A stretch of DNA of 64,000 nt from BJ22 sp021298375 (GCA_046343015.1 JBKDOL010000087.1:1-64000); one strand, 5' to 3'. Positions 26,450 through 36,350 are shown, counted from the first letter of the stretch. The notes: generated by a model from the sequence alone, not told the origin. Numbers and translations: made by a program.

Positions 26450-27253
26450 ATGTTGGAATTGAAGTCACTGCTGGTCGGCAATCGCAGTTCAGTGAAACGC
26501 GCGATCATCAGTGACATCCATGGCAATCTGGAAGCGTTAACCGCAACGCTCGATTTCATTCGGACGCTCCGCGTCGACCAGATCATCTGTCTGGGCGACA
26601 TCATCGGTTACGGGCCAGACCCGGTTGCCTGCCTCGACTTGGTGATGAGCCGATGCGATCTCACCATTCTGGGAAATCACGACCAGGCAGCACTGTTTGA
26701 CCCCAGCGGCTTCAATCCGGTGGCGCTGAAGGCCATTTACTGGACCCGCGATCAACTCGAGCAAGACTCGCCAAGCACCGAGCGCAACAATCGCAGGTGG
26801 GATTTTATCGGCGAGTTGCCCCGGCGGCATGATGAGGGGCCGTTTCTGTTCGTGCATGGAAGTCCACGTGACCCGACGAACGAATACGTCTTTCCGGAAC
26901 ACATTTTTGAACGCGAGCGGATGGCGGCTTTGATGCAGCGGTTTGAGCAGTACTGCTTTCAGGGTCATACCCATATTCCGGGGGTGTTTACTCAAGGTGG
27001 CCGCTTTCTTCCGCCGGACGAAATCGGCTACGAGTATGCGCTCGACGGGCGGGAAAAAGCCATGATCAACGTCGGCAGTGTTGGTCAGCCCCGCGACGAA
27101 GACCCGCGCAGCTGCTTCGTGCTGCTCGACACCGCCGCGAAGTTGTTAAGATTTCACCGGGTAGAGTACGATGCCGCCAAGACCCGACAGAAAATCTACT
27201 CAATCAGTGAACTGGACAATATGCTCGGTGACCGGCTTTTGACAGGGCGTTGA
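26450..27253 (+). CDS. Metallophosphoesterase family protein (first of a duplicated pair)
   Basis: A 267-residue calcineurin-like phosphoesterase. All dinuclear metal motifs are visible in order: IISDIHGNLEAL, CLGDIIGYGPDP, ILGNHDQ, FVHGSPRDP and CFQGHTHIPG. INVGSVGQPRD near the end is typical of the YfcE/predicted phosphodiesterase group. The substrate is unknown. It is about half identical by eye to the gene at 27581, with the same motif spacing, so the two arose by tandem duplication. The start ATG lacks a good binding site; a GTG at 26492 just before the conserved core is possible. Confidence 0.88.
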   Translation: MLELKSLLVGNRSSVKRAIISDIHGNLEALTATLDFIRTLRVDQIICLGDIIGYGPDPVACLDLVMSRCDLTILGNHDQAALFDPSGFNPVALKAIYWTRDQLEQDSPSTERNNRRWDFIGELPRRHDEGPFLFVHGSPRDPTNEYVFPEHIFERERMAALMQRFEQYCFQGHTHIPGVFTQGGRFLPPDEIGYEYALDGREKAMINVGSVGQPRDEDPRSCFVLLDTAAKLLRFHRVEYDAAKTRQKIYSISELDNMLGDRLLTGR

Positions 27254-27268
27254 GTCCCGAGCTATTCG

Positions 27269-27332
27269 TGGTGACAATGTCTCATGGTGACAATGTCTCA
27301 TGGTGAGGCTGTCGCTTGGTGACGCTGTCGAG
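27269..27332. repeat. 16-bp tandem repeat, four copies
   Basis: The unit tggtgacaatgtctca is exact at 27269-27284 and 27285-27300. Two diverged copies follow (tggtgaggctgtcgct and tggtgacgctgtcgag) to 27332. The array lies 15 bp past the first metallophosphoesterase. The rest of the spacer to 27580 shows nothing I recognise. Confidence 0.85.
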
Positions 27333-27580
27333 CCCGCCTCGCCGGGGAGACGTTGCCCGCCGGTACCCATAACCCGCCCCGATCCACGGCCGAACTCCCC
27401 ACTGCAATAAGGCTCACTGCTAAGGCCCGTCGAAAAGGCTCGGCAGCGAGGTTCGTTGAGGCTTGACCGGGACCCACGATTTTTCGACCCGAGGTCATTC
27501 GCCTTTGATTTGCTCTTTGCTTGTGTACGGTCCGCTCCAACGATTCGCTTCTGTTTCCCCGTTTTCAACCCACAACTCGG

Positions 27581-28336
27581 ATGTCAAAAGATTCCCGGAT
27601 TGCGATTGTCAGTGACATTCACGGCAACTTGGAGGCCTTCCTGGCTGTCCTGGGTGACATTCGGGCTCAGGGAATCAGTCGCCTCTTCTGTTTGGGGGAC
27701 ATTGTCGGCTACGGTCCCAATCCGCGCGAGTGCATTGACCTTTGCCTCGACTTTGAGGTTTCGCTCCTGGGAAACCATGACAACGGCGCATTGTTCGACC
27801 CGGACGGATTCAGCAGCGGAGCGGAACGGGCGATTTTCTGGACTCGCCGCCAACTGGAGGACCGCTCTGTTCCGGAAGCAGAGAAACGCTGGGAGTTCCT
27901 GGCTCGCTTACCGCGAACTTGGCGCCGTGACGACCTGCTGCTGGTTCATGGCTCTCCGCGAAGTCCGCTCAACGAATATGTCTTTCCCGAAGATATCTAC
28001 AACCAGCGCAAGATCGAGCGGTTATTTGGCTTCATTCAAAAATACTGTTTTCAGGGACACACCCATGTGCCCGGTGTCTTCACTGAAAACTGCCGCTTTT
28101 ACTCGCCACGGGAAATTTCCAACCACTATCAGCTGGGATCACAGAAGGTCATGATCAACGTCGGGAGCGTTGGTCAGCCTCGAGACCACGACCCCCGCAG
28201 CTGTTATGTCGTCTACCACGGAGATGCGGTTGAGTTTCGCCGGGTTGAGTATCCAGCCAGCATCACGAGGGAGAAGATCCTCGCCATTCCCGAACTCGAT
28301 GACTTCCACGGAAATCGGCTCCTCGAAGGGAAGTAA
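27581..28336 (+). CDS. Metallophosphoesterase family protein (second of a duplicated pair)
   Basis: A 251-residue paralogue of the protein encoded at 26450. Metal motifs are IVSDIHGNLEAF, CLGDIVGYGPNP, LLGNHDNGALFDP, LVHGSPRSPLNEY and CFQGHTHVPG. Shared lineage-specific strings such as NEYVFPE and KVMINVGSVGQPRD-like ends confirm common origin. ATG 27581 gives MSKDSRIAIVSDIHG, a normal family N-terminus; an ATG at 27521 is possible but adds unmatched residues. Both copies keep every metal ligand, so both are probably active. Substrate unknown. Confidence 0.9.
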   Translation: MSKDSRIAIVSDIHGNLEAFLAVLGDIRAQGISRLFCLGDIVGYGPNPRECIDLCLDFEVSLLGNHDNGALFDPDGFSSGAERAIFWTRRQLEDRSVPEAEKRWEFLARLPRTWRRDDLLLVHGSPRSPLNEYVFPEDIYNQRKIERLFGFIQKYCFQGHTHVPGVFTENCRFYSPREISNHYQLGSQKVMINVGSVGQPRDHDPRSCYVVYHGDAVEFRRVEYPASITREKILAIPELDDFHGNRLLEGK

Positions 28337-28753
28337 CTGGGTGAAGCGAAGGTCCTCGGCCACAAACCGTCCGTTTTCGCGAACCACCCTGTAAGCTGGG
28401 AGGGCGAGGCAGACACGGTTGGTCGGAATCGACGCTGGTCGCTGCCCAAGGATGCCGCTCCCGATTCTCAGTTTGACCCGCCGGTCGCTGGACGAGCCAC
28501 TTTTTTGCCCCCTGCGATCTTTTTGGGGGCCAATTTGCCCGACCGTCATAACCTGTCTGCAGTCGCGCGCATCGGCGCAGACTGCCCCCATTCCCCCTGT
28601 TCAAGCCAGCTGGCAATTTCGACAATACGGGACGACTGTGACCAGCCAGACCACCACCGTTTCGCCGGCAGTTTCCCATTTGCGGGCGAAGCAACGCTAC
28701 TCGGCTACCCAGCTCCACTCGGCTCCGCATTTGCTTTAGAGGTTAGTTGCTCC
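28337..28753. other. Non-coding spacer upstream of yidC
   Basis: The yidC frame stays open upstream to 28505, but that stretch translates to a non-conserved, Cys/His-rich leader and is probably untranslated. No hairpin, repeat or second gene is apparent. Confidence 0.5.
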
Positions 28754-31315
28754 GTGCGCAATCAAACAACGTCCCTGTTGCTTTCTTCGACCTTGATTTT
28801 TGTCGGCATGTTTTTGCTGACCAACATGTTATTTCCGCCTAAACCAGCAGAGCTTGCGCTCCCGGAGAAGGCGGCTGCAGCGCAGGAAGCAGCAGCCAAA
28901 GATGGCGGAGCCGGGCTGGCACCCGTTGCGAAAGACGCCCAGGAAGGATCAGCTGCTGAGCAAAATCCGACGGGCGACCCGGCCACCGCTCCCAACGCCG
29001 GTCAAGCTCCCGGTGGCGATGATGTTTCTGCAGCTCCCGTTTCCCGTCCAACCCCGCCCCGGTTTTTTACGCTCGGCAGTCTGAAGCCCGACGCGGACGA
29101 TCGCTATTTGATCACGTTTTCGGACCACGGCGGCGTAGTGACCCGTGTCGAACTGAACGCCCGCGACAAGAGCGGCCGGCAGCGATATCAGGACCTCACC
29201 CATTTTGGCGGCTACATCGGGAAATTGCAGTTAAATCTGGTCGAGGGTGAAACGCTGGTGGGCGTTGTCGGGCCGGGCACACCGGCCGCTGAGGGGGGAT
29301 TGAGAGTCGGCGATGCCATTCGCAGTTTTAACGGCGAGCCGATCACGTCGCCATTTGATTTCGATCGCCTGCTGGAGAAAGTCGCCGCAGACCAGCAGAT
29401 TGAACTGGAGGTCCGGCGAAAGACGGGCGAAGCCACCGAGACGGTGCGTCTGAATATCCAGTCGAGCGAACAGCCTCTGGAGTTGCTGCGGCCGGAGATG
29501 AATGCCGTCGGCTCGGGAACCTACAGCCCGCCAAGCTTCCAGCTCACGCTGCGCAAGCCGCCGGCCGCAACGGAAGCGGTTCAATCCGGCGATTGGCCGG
29601 AACTCGACTCGATGCTTCGCTCCGTGCCCTGGAAAGTTACCGAGACAACCTTTGAGGGGCGACCCGCTTTGGAGTTCGCCTACACCGTGGATGGCGAGAA
29701 ACTGTCGCGGCTCGGTCTGGCTGGACCGGTTGAAGTCATCAAGCGCTATTGGCTGCCCCAGCTGGACGATTCCAATCGAAACTCGGCGGACTCGCGGAGC
29801 TTTCACTTTAACTTGCAGGTGATTGTCAAAAACCTCGCCGATCAGAAGCAAGTGCTCGGAATCCAGTTGGATGGCCCCACGGGGGCGACCACTGAGGGTT
29901 GGTGGTACCAGAACAAAATCAACGGCGACTCGGGAAAATTTGGCTACACCGCCGGTGCCCGAGACGTCGTGGGGAGCACCGCGGCGAATTCGTTCTATTT
30001 CTATGGCTGCCCCGAAATCGTTGCCAATCTGGAAAAGCCGACTCCGCGTTTTCTTTGGATCGCCAATCCCAATCTCGATGCACCCGATACCAAGCATCGC
30101 GAGGTCAAGTATCTCGGAGTCGATACGCAGTACTTCAACATCTCGCTCCTGCCAGTTCAGGCTGCAGACAACACGGACCAGCAATACCTTTGCTACAGTG
30201 CCCTCGCCAGTTCGGCGAGTTCAGCCTTACCCAAGCAGGCATCCCTGAAACGCTTGGTTGACACGACCTTCTACCTGTTTGAAAAGTTTGATATCGAACC
30301 GCAGGGCCAGCACAGCCAACGGTATGAGATTTTCGCCGGTCCCAAGGAAGTCCAATTGCTGCAAGCGTACGGGCTGGAGGATACGCGGAGCTTTGGTTGG
30401 TTCGCCTGGTTCTCAAAGTTCATCTGCTGGCTGTTGACCGCGTTGTACAAGCTGACGTTCAGTTACAGCTACGGCATCGCGATTATTCTGTTGACGGTTT
30501 TGGTTCGGGTCCTGATGATCCCCCTCAGCCGGAAAGCTGCGCTCAATGCCCAGATGATGCAGTTGCTCGCCCCTGAGATGAAGGCGATAGCCGAAAAATA
30601 CAAGGATGACATGGAGAAACGGTCCCAAGCTCAGAAAGAGCTGTTCCGCCGGCACAAGTACAACCCGTTCGGCGGCTGTTTTCTCGTGTTTCTGCAGTTG
30701 CCTGTTTTCATTGGCCTATATCGCGGCCTGTCCGTCGACATTGCTCTCCGCGATAAACCGTTGATCCCGGGACTGCGATGGTGTTCCAACCTGGCCGCTC
30801 CCGATTCCCTGCTCTACTGGAAGGAATGGATGCCCGGGTTCCTCGCGGATGAGACTGGCTGGTTCGGTCCTTGGCTGAACATTCTGCCAATTTTCACGGT
30901 CGTGCTCTTTCTGATCCAACAGAAGATGTTCACGCCTCCACCGGCTGACGAGCAACAGGCGGTCGCCCAGAAGACAATGAACATCATGATGGTGTTTATG
31001 GCCGTGATGTTCTTCAAAGTTCCGGCGGGGCTTTGCATTTACTTCATCACCAGTAGCTTGTGGGGCATTGCCGAGCGAAAACTGCTTCCCAAGCCACAGT
31101 TGTCCGAGGATAAAGTTGCCGAGATCAAGGGCGGACTTGCCCCGGCGACTGGAGTTCCGGTTGCCGCGGCTCCGGCCAAGGCTGGCGGCGGCTTGATGGA
31201 CAGGCTGCGGGATGCGATCGAACAACGTCAAAAGCCAGCTCCGCCGCTCGATCCTGAAGAACAAAGGAAACTGGATCGCGACCGCAAACGGCGCTTGCGA
31301 GACCGGGGGAATTAA
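28754..31315 (+). CDS. yidC: Membrane protein insertase YidC with an embedded PDZ domain
   Basis: An 853-residue YidC/Oxa1 insertase. A GTG start at 28754 puts the first membrane helix (LLLSSTLIFVGMFLLTNMLF) at residues 7-26, as in Gram-negative YidC. A long Ala/Pro/Gly linker follows. The periplasmic domain begins normally (YLITFSDHGGVVTRVELN), but a PDZ-like module (about 167-235, core GLRVGDAIRSFNGEPI) is inserted before it resumes. The C-terminal insertase core has FSYSYGIAIILLTVLVRVLM, the conserved Arg of the groove in VRVLMIPLSRKA, and later helices including MNIMMVFMAVMFFKVPAGL. The tail is basic. It is longer than the usual 550-600 residues because of the insert and linker. It should insert respiratory and other membrane proteins. 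Confidence 0.92.
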   Translation: MRNQTTSLLLSSTLIFVGMFLLTNMLFPPKPAELALPEKAAAAQEAAAKDGGAGLAPVAKDAQEGSAAEQNPTGDPATAPNAGQAPGGDDVSAAPVSRPTPPRFFTLGSLKPDADDRYLITFSDHGGVVTRVELNARDKSGRQRYQDLTHFGGYIGKLQLNLVEGETLVGVVGPGTPAAEGGLRVGDAIRSFNGEPITSPFDFDRLLEKVAADQQIELEVRRKTGEATETVRLNIQSSEQPLELLRPEMNAVGSGTYSPPSFQLTLRKPPAATEAVQSGDWPELDSMLRSVPWKVTETTFEGRPALEFAYTVDGEKLSRLGLAGPVEVIKRYWLPQLDDSNRNSADSRSFHFNLQVIVKNLADQKQVLGIQLDGPTGATTEGWWYQNKINGDSGKFGYTAGARDVVGSTAANSFYFYGCPEIVANLEKPTPRFLWIANPNLDAPDTKHREVKYLGVDTQYFNISLLPVQAADNTDQQYLCYSALASSASSALPKQASLKRLVDTTFYLFEKFDIEPQGQHSQRYEIFAGPKEVQLLQAYGLEDTRSFGWFAWFSKFICWLLTALYKLTFSYSYGIAIILLTVLVRVLMIPLSRKAALNAQMMQLLAPEMKAIAEKYKDDMEKRSQAQKELFRRHKYNPFGGCFLVFLQLPVFIGLYRGLSVDIALRDKPLIPGLRWCSNLAAPDSLLYWKEWMPGFLADETGWFGPWLNILPIFTVVLFLIQQKMFTPPPADEQQAVAQKTMNIMMVFMAVMFFKVPAGLCIYFITSSLWGIAERKLLPKPQLSEDKVAEIKGGLAPATGVPVAAAPAKAGGGLMDRLRDAIEQRQKPAPPLDPEEQRKLDRDRKRRLRDRGN

Positions 31316-31625
31316 CAGCCAACCTCGGTCTGTTGCAAACATGGTCCGCCGCGCTGGAGGGGGCTCTTGGCGACCGGGAGCTATCGGCTTGCCAACGGCC
31401 CGTGCGGTCTTCGCGACTTCGGTGTTTCGAGTACGACTTGGCAGCTGAGTGAACGGGTCCGCGGCGAGGTTTGAGGCCTCTCCGCGTTGCCAGGACTGAG
31501 AAAAGCCAGGACGGGTTCGCTCGGTACCGCCCATCGCCGACGTTTACGTGCCCGAGCTGCATGTCATTCGATTTTCTTGGCCAAGATTCACCTGAGTTTG
31601 ATCCGCAGCCTGCCAGGTTCAGCCG
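31316..31625. other. Non-coding spacer between yidC and mnmE
   Basis: No gene, array or strong hairpin is visible in this 310-bp spacer. yidC and mnmE are often neighbours in bacteria, but the gap argues against tight coupling here. Confidence 0.5.
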
Positions 31626-33044
31626 ATGACGATTGCCCTCGATGATACGATTGTGGCCATTGCGTCCGCCCCGGACCCGGCTCCGCGCGGCGTGATTCGT
31701 TTGAGTGGGGAGTCACTATCCGCCGTCTTACAGGCCGCGTTTCCCGAGAGCGGCGGTGCGCTGGGGAGCATTTCCGCTCGTCCCTCTTCGTTGCCGGCCG
31801 CCTTGCCGATTGGTGAAAACCAAACGCTCCCGGGGCGGTTGCTGGTTTGGCCGACGACGAGGAGCTACACCCGCCAGCCCTCGGCGGAATTTCACACGCT
31901 CGGTGCTCCCGTTCTGCTGCATTTGGGCGTTGAGGCTCTGTGCCGAGCTGGAGCGAGACTGGCGCGACCGGGTGAGTTTACCCTTCGAGCTTTCCTTGCC
32001 GGGCGGATTGATTTGACACAAGCAGAGGCAGTGCTCGGCCTGATTGACGCCGAATCCGAGTCGGCCTTCCAGACTGCATTGCGACAGAGCTCCGGCGGAT
32101 TGGCGCTTCCGTTTGCACACCTGCGCGATGAATTGGTTGACCTGCTCGCCGAACTTGAGGCGACGTTGGATTTTATCGACCAGGACATTGAGTTCATTTC
32201 CCGCGCCGCTTTGGTCAACAAGCTGAAAGCGGCTGAACACGCTGCGAGCAGACTTCGCGGGCAGATCTCCAATCGAAGAGAGTTGGCGAAGCCGGTAACT
32301 GTGGTGTTGGCAGGAGCCCCCAATGCCGGCAAGAGCAGCCTGTTTAATCGAATTGCCGGTGATGACTTGGCAATCATCTCGCCCGAGGCAGGTACCACCC
32401 GCGATGCCTTGCGCTGTCGCATCCGGCAAGCTGGAACTTTCTGGGAGTTGTTTGATACGGCAGGTTTGGAGGATAAGCGGGCCAGCCAAGAGTTCCAACG
32501 CGAGCCGGAAAGTTTTAAACCGGAGGACTCGCTCGCCGCAGTCTCAGCGGCAGCTCAGACACAAACGGCAACGCGACTCGATGCGGCCGATATCCTTATT
32601 TGGTGTGTACCGGCTTCAGAAGTAGAAGCGACGGCGGCCGGGGGGACAATTCCCGCGTTGCGCCAATCGACCCAGCTTTTGCAGGTTGCCACCAAGCTGG
32701 ATGAATTGACGACAGCTAGTTTGCCGCCCGGCTGGCTGGGGACCAGTTCTGCCACCGGTCAGGGAGTAGAACTACTGGTCGCTCGGGTCTCGGAGTTGGC
32801 TGCTCAAGCCGGACTGAGCGGAGGCGAAGTCATGCCGGCCACGGCGGTTCGCTGTGCAGAGCAGGTCCAGAGCATGGTCGAGGCATTGGCCCGCAGTCGC
32901 CAGGCTGCAGAGGAAGGCTGGGGCGAGGAGTTAGTGGCTGCGGAATTGAGGGTCGCCTTGGACAACCTCGGCCAAATCGCTGGCACGGTGTACAATGATG
33001 AAATTCTGGGCCGAATCTTCAGCCGCTTTTGCATCGGCAAGTAG
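31626..33044 (+). CDS. mnmE: tRNA modification GTPase MnmE
   Basis: A 472-residue MnmE (TrmE), which with MnmG makes the 5-carboxymethylaminomethyl group on U34 of certain tRNAs. The N-terminal folate-binding domain starts with TIVAIASAPDPAPRGVIRLS and includes RPGEFTLRAFLAGRIDLTQA, given here in part. The G domain has G1 GAPNAGKSSLFN, G2 GTTRD, G3 DTAGLED and G4 TKLD. The C-terminal signature CIGK is present, carrying the reactive Cys. The segment after G3 is longer than usual and Ser/Ala/Glu-rich. Located after yidC, as in many bacteria. Confidence 0.94.
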   Translation: MTIALDDTIVAIASAPDPAPRGVIRLSGESLSAVLQAAFPESGGALGSISARPSSLPAALPIGENQTLPGRLLVWPTTRSYTRQPSAEFHTLGAPVLLHLGVEALCRAGARLARPGEFTLRAFLAGRIDLTQAEAVLGLIDAESESAFQTALRQSSGGLALPFAHLRDELVDLLAELEATLDFIDQDIEFISRAALVNKLKAAEHAASRLRGQISNRRELAKPVTVVLAGAPNAGKSSLFNRIAGDDLAIISPEAGTTRDALRCRIRQAGTFWELFDTAGLEDKRASQEFQREPESFKPEDSLAAVSAAAQTQTATRLDAADILIWCVPASEVEATAAGGTIPALRQSTQLLQVATKLDELTTASLPPGWLGTSSATGQGVELLVARVSELAAQAGLSGGEVMPATAVRCAEQVQSMVEALARSRQAAEEGWGEELVAAELRVALDNLGQIAGTVYNDEILGRIFSRFCIGK

Positions 33045-33158
33045 TCCGCATCGGCGTCCACGTCTTGGTTCCGACCTGCGGGTGAAATCGAGACTCATTT
33101 AGCGCCGGTTGGAGGGTGCCCGTTCATTGGTCTGGGCTTATTTGTCTTTCTCGTTTGC

Positions 33159-34601
33159 ATGAACCTCATGAAACTCCTTCGCAATTTCACTGTCCCTTGT
33201 CTCGTGTTTCTGGGAACTGCCGGGCTGCTGGCTTGCGGATCCCCCTCTCCATCGTTGCTGGCGCAAAGCCCGGGGGAGAGGGTCGTCGTCACCGCCCCCT
33301 TTGAAACGAAACTGGGGGATAAAAAAGTTGATGCCGTTTATTCCGGTGACATTCATCTTGTACTGGCTGTCGATGGCAAGTGGGTGGCTCTCGAAGGCGT
33401 TCGCGGCTGGGTCGCTCGGCAGAACGTGATGTCCTTGCCGTCGGCGCGGAAGTTTTATGAGCAACGAATCAAGCGGAATGTGCGAGATTACGATGCGATC
33501 GCATCCTTGGGCATGATCCAATATGAACAGGGGGATTACACCGCGGCCTTTACTCAACTCAACGAGGCGATCAAGCTCAACAAGAATAATCCTGCCGTTT
33601 GGAACTGGCGCGGAATCGTGCTGAATGCGCAACAGAAATACAATGCCGCGATTGTCGATTTCACCGAGGCTCTGCGGATCAATCCGAAGTTTGCCTACGC
33701 CTTCCACAATCGGGGCTTGACCCGCTTCGAGATGGGGGAATTTACCGAGGCGATCAAGGATTTCGATGAAGCCATCAAGTTGGAGGAAAACAAGGCTGAA
33801 TTTCACACGCATCGAGGAGCGGCTTGGCATGCCGCCGGCGATGAAGCCAAAGCATTGGCCGATTTTGACAAGGCGCTGAGCCTGAGCAAGCGAACCGTGG
33901 ATGCGTGGTTGGGCAAAGGCAATGTTTATTTGGGCAGAAATGACTATCAAGCGGCACTTGAAAACGCAGCCAAGGCCCTCGAACTGGAACCCAAAAACGC
34001 CAAGGCGCTCAACTTGCGCGGATGGGTGGCTTACAAGCAACAGCGGTTTCCAGAAGCGCGGCAAGACCTCGACGCCGCCATCCAGCTGGCACCGGACTTC
34101 CCCGTGCCGCTCAACAACCGCGGGGTCCTGTCAGTAGACGAAAAGAAGTATGACGCGGCGATTGCCGATTTTGGCAAGGCGTTGGAACTCGCCCCGGATA
34201 CCGCTATCTATCTCACCAATCGCGGCAATGCTCATTATGGCAAAGGTAATTACGCGGCTGCTTTGGCCGATTATCAAAAGGCCGTCGAGCTGACTCCGGA
34301 TCTGACCGATGCGCTTAACGGACTGGCTTGGTTTCTGGCGACCTGCCCCGATGAGCAATCCCGAAATGGTGCCCGGGCGGTGGAACTGGCTGAAAAGCTG
34401 GTCGCGTTGACCAAGACTGAAGACTGGAGCTATCTCGACACGCTCGCGGCAAGTCTCGCGGCGACCGGTAAGTTCGAGGAGGCGGTTGCGCGGCAAACCA
34501 AGGCAGCGGAACTCGCTCCCGCCGAGAAACGCCCGATTTGCCAAGAGCGCTTGGAGCGTTACCGCCAGCGGAAGGCTTACGTCGAAGGCGGGCCGAAGTA
34601 A
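33159..34601 (+). CDS. TPR-repeat protein, probable lipoprotein
   Basis: A 480-residue exported protein. The N-terminus has a basic start, a hydrophobic stretch and a lipobox-like LLAC with Cys26; an alternative cut follows LLAQ. Residues about 45-95 (VVVTAPFETKLG ... WVALEGVRGWVARQNVM) look like an SH3b-type module. From about 105 to 440 there are at least nine tetratricopeptide repeats, for example AAFTQLNEAIKLN, AIVDFTEALRINP and AIADFGKALELAP. TPR proteins act as scaffolds, so the partner is unknown. It starts 114 bp after mnmE and may be its own unit. Confidence 0.85.
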   Translation: MNLMKLLRNFTVPCLVFLGTAGLLACGSPSPSLLAQSPGERVVVTAPFETKLGDKKVDAVYSGDIHLVLAVDGKWVALEGVRGWVARQNVMSLPSARKFYEQRIKRNVRDYDAIASLGMIQYEQGDYTAAFTQLNEAIKLNKNNPAVWNWRGIVLNAQQKYNAAIVDFTEALRINPKFAYAFHNRGLTRFEMGEFTEAIKDFDEAIKLEENKAEFHTHRGAAWHAAGDEAKALADFDKALSLSKRTVDAWLGKGNVYLGRNDYQAALENAAKALELEPKNAKALNLRGWVAYKQQRFPEARQDLDAAIQLAPDFPVPLNNRGVLSVDEKKYDAAIADFGKALELAPDTAIYLTNRGNAHYGKGNYAAALADYQKAVELTPDLTDALNGLAWFLATCPDEQSRNGARAVELAEKLVALTKTEDWSYLDTLAASLAATGKFEEAVARQTKAAELAPAEKRPICQERLERYRQRKAYVEGGPK

Positions 34602-34756
34602 GCGGTCAGCAGGCGGCATTTGCCGCGGCGATCGGTATCGGCTGCCGGGTTGAAAAGTCGAAAAATCCCCCGCCCTCCCGGTGTTAAACGTTGCGTCCGA
34701 ACTGGATCGCGCTCAATCGCCGATCGTCGATCCGGGCAGCTTCAAGGCGAGATTGC

Positions 34757-36295
34757 ATGTCTTCCGAGTCTGAATCAACGCTTATCGACTCCCGCTTCTG
34801 GAACCGCTGTTTTCAAGTCGCGGGCCCGGCACTCGGCTTGGCGATCGGACTCTTCCTCCCCGCTTCCTATCAGGCACCTGGCGGCGAACTGCTGCCAGTG
34901 GAAATCACCATCCGAGTGACCCTCGGTGCGTTGGCATGCATGGCAACTTGGTGGCTGACGCAATGTTTGCCGATGTGGCTCACCGCATTAGTCCCGCTTC
35001 TGCTGTTTCCCTTGACTGGAGTGTCGACTCTCGACCGTATCGCGGCCGCTTATGTCGACCCAACCATTCGTCTGTTTCTCGCTGGTTTTCTCCTTTCGGC
35101 GGCGATTGCCCGCTGGGGCCTCGGCCAACGTTTTTCCTTGTTAGTGCTCCGGGCTGTCGGCTCGCGGCCGCGCAACCTCGTCGCCGGCTTGATGCTGGTG
35201 ACGGCAGTGGTCAGTGCGTTTGTTTCGAATGCCGCAACGACTGCGATTATGCTGCCGATTGCGGTCAGTCTCGTGGTCCTGGTGCGCGAGCAACGAGCTG
35301 ACTCAGCGGCGGCGGCCGAAGCGTTTGGTACCTGCTGTCTGCTGGGAATTGCTTACGCGGCCTCGATTGGCGGTTTGGCGACGTTACTCGGCTCGCCACC
35401 CAATCTGCTGCTGGCCGGATTTTTGAAAAGCTTGCCCGAGTCAGCAGGTCGGGTGGAACTCACCTTCGTCCGGTGGCTGGGGATTGGCGTGCCTTTGACG
35501 CTGGTCGTCTTGCCAATCTGCTGGTGGCTGTTGACCTGCCAGTTGTTCCGTTTGCCGCTGGAGCGGGTCCCTGCTGCGGAAAAGGCTGTGGCCGAGCGAC
35601 TTCGCGAGCTTGGACCACTCAGTGCGGGCGAGTTGGCGACTTTGTGCAGCTTTGGACTGGCCGTGACGCTCTGGATTTTCTCACCCTGGCTCAAGTCGCT
35701 GGAAATCCCTTGGGGAGGAAATCCGGTTCAACCCTTTGGTTGGCTATCAGACTGGCTGGCCGGCTCACTCGCCGCCGGATTGCTGTGCATCTACCCAGTC
35801 TCGCACCGTCCCTTGACGTTCGCCTTGGAGTGGCCCGATGTTCGGAGCGTTCCCTGGTCGGTGCTGGTCCTGTTTGGCGGAGGATTGGCGCTTTCTGCGG
35901 CCATGACCGAGACTCGAGCCGACCGGTTTTTGGCCGCCGGTTTGGGCCTGCTGCAAGACTGGCCTCGTCCGGCTGCCGTTTTGCTGTTCATCATCGCCGT
36001 GATTTTTTTTACCGAGATCGCCTCCAATACGGCGACCGTCGCGACTGCTTTGCCGATTTTCGGGGCGCTGGCCGAGACCTGGAACATGCCGGCGGTTTAC
36101 CTCGCCGTGCCGATTACCATCGCCGCCAGCTGCGCGTTCATGCTCCCCGTGGGGACGCCCCCCAATGCAATTGTCTTCGCCTCGGGACTCGTCTCCAGCC
36201 GCGACATGATTCGCGCCGGCTGGTGGCTGAACTGGGTCTGCATCGGGGTCATCGCCTTGCTGTCCAACACCCTGATCGAGTGGTTCGTCATTTGA
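34757..36295 (+). CDS. SLC13/DASS family anion:sodium symporter
   Basis: A 512-residue membrane protein with about a dozen helices. Family marks are the SNAATTAIMLPIA motif (Ser-Asn-Ala-x-Thr, substrate and Na+ site), its inverted-repeat counterpart TEIASNTATVATALPI, and the two conserved PVGTPPNAIVFASG and LGSPPNLLLAGF loops. Such transporters carry dicarboxylates, sulfate or related anions; which one is not readable. ATG 34757 gives the short acidic leader MSSESESTLIDS; a further upstream ATG at 34691 adds a basic stretch and is less likely. Confidence 0.9.
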   Translation: MSSESESTLIDSRFWNRCFQVAGPALGLAIGLFLPASYQAPGGELLPVEITIRVTLGALACMATWWLTQCLPMWLTALVPLLLFPLTGVSTLDRIAAAYVDPTIRLFLAGFLLSAAIARWGLGQRFSLLVLRAVGSRPRNLVAGLMLVTAVVSAFVSNAATTAIMLPIAVSLVVLVREQRADSAAAAEAFGTCCLLGIAYAASIGGLATLLGSPPNLLLAGFLKSLPESAGRVELTFVRWLGIGVPLTLVVLPICWWLLTCQLFRLPLERVPAAEKAVAERLRELGPLSAGELATLCSFGLAVTLWIFSPWLKSLEIPWGGNPVQPFGWLSDWLAGSLAAGLLCIYPVSHRPLTFALEWPDVRSVPWSVLVLFGGGLALSAAMTETRADRFLAAGLGLLQDWPRPAAVLLFIIAVIFFTEIASNTATVATALPIFGALAETWNMPAVYLAVPITIAASCAFMLPVGTPPNAIVFASGLVSSRDMIRAGWWLNWVCIGVIALLSNTLIEWFVI

Positions 36296-36350
36296 AAAGG
36301 GGAGCGGGACCATTCGCTGATTGCGAGTTGAGCCCCTCCCCTTTTCTTTT
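36295..36350 (+). terminator. Probable terminator of the SLC13 transporter gene
   Basis: A 10-bp perfect stem (aaaaggggag at 36295-36304 with ctcccctttt at 36336-36345) starts at the stop codon and is followed by a T-rich stretch (cttttcc). The loop of about 31 nt is long for an intrinsic terminator. Confidence 0.55.
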
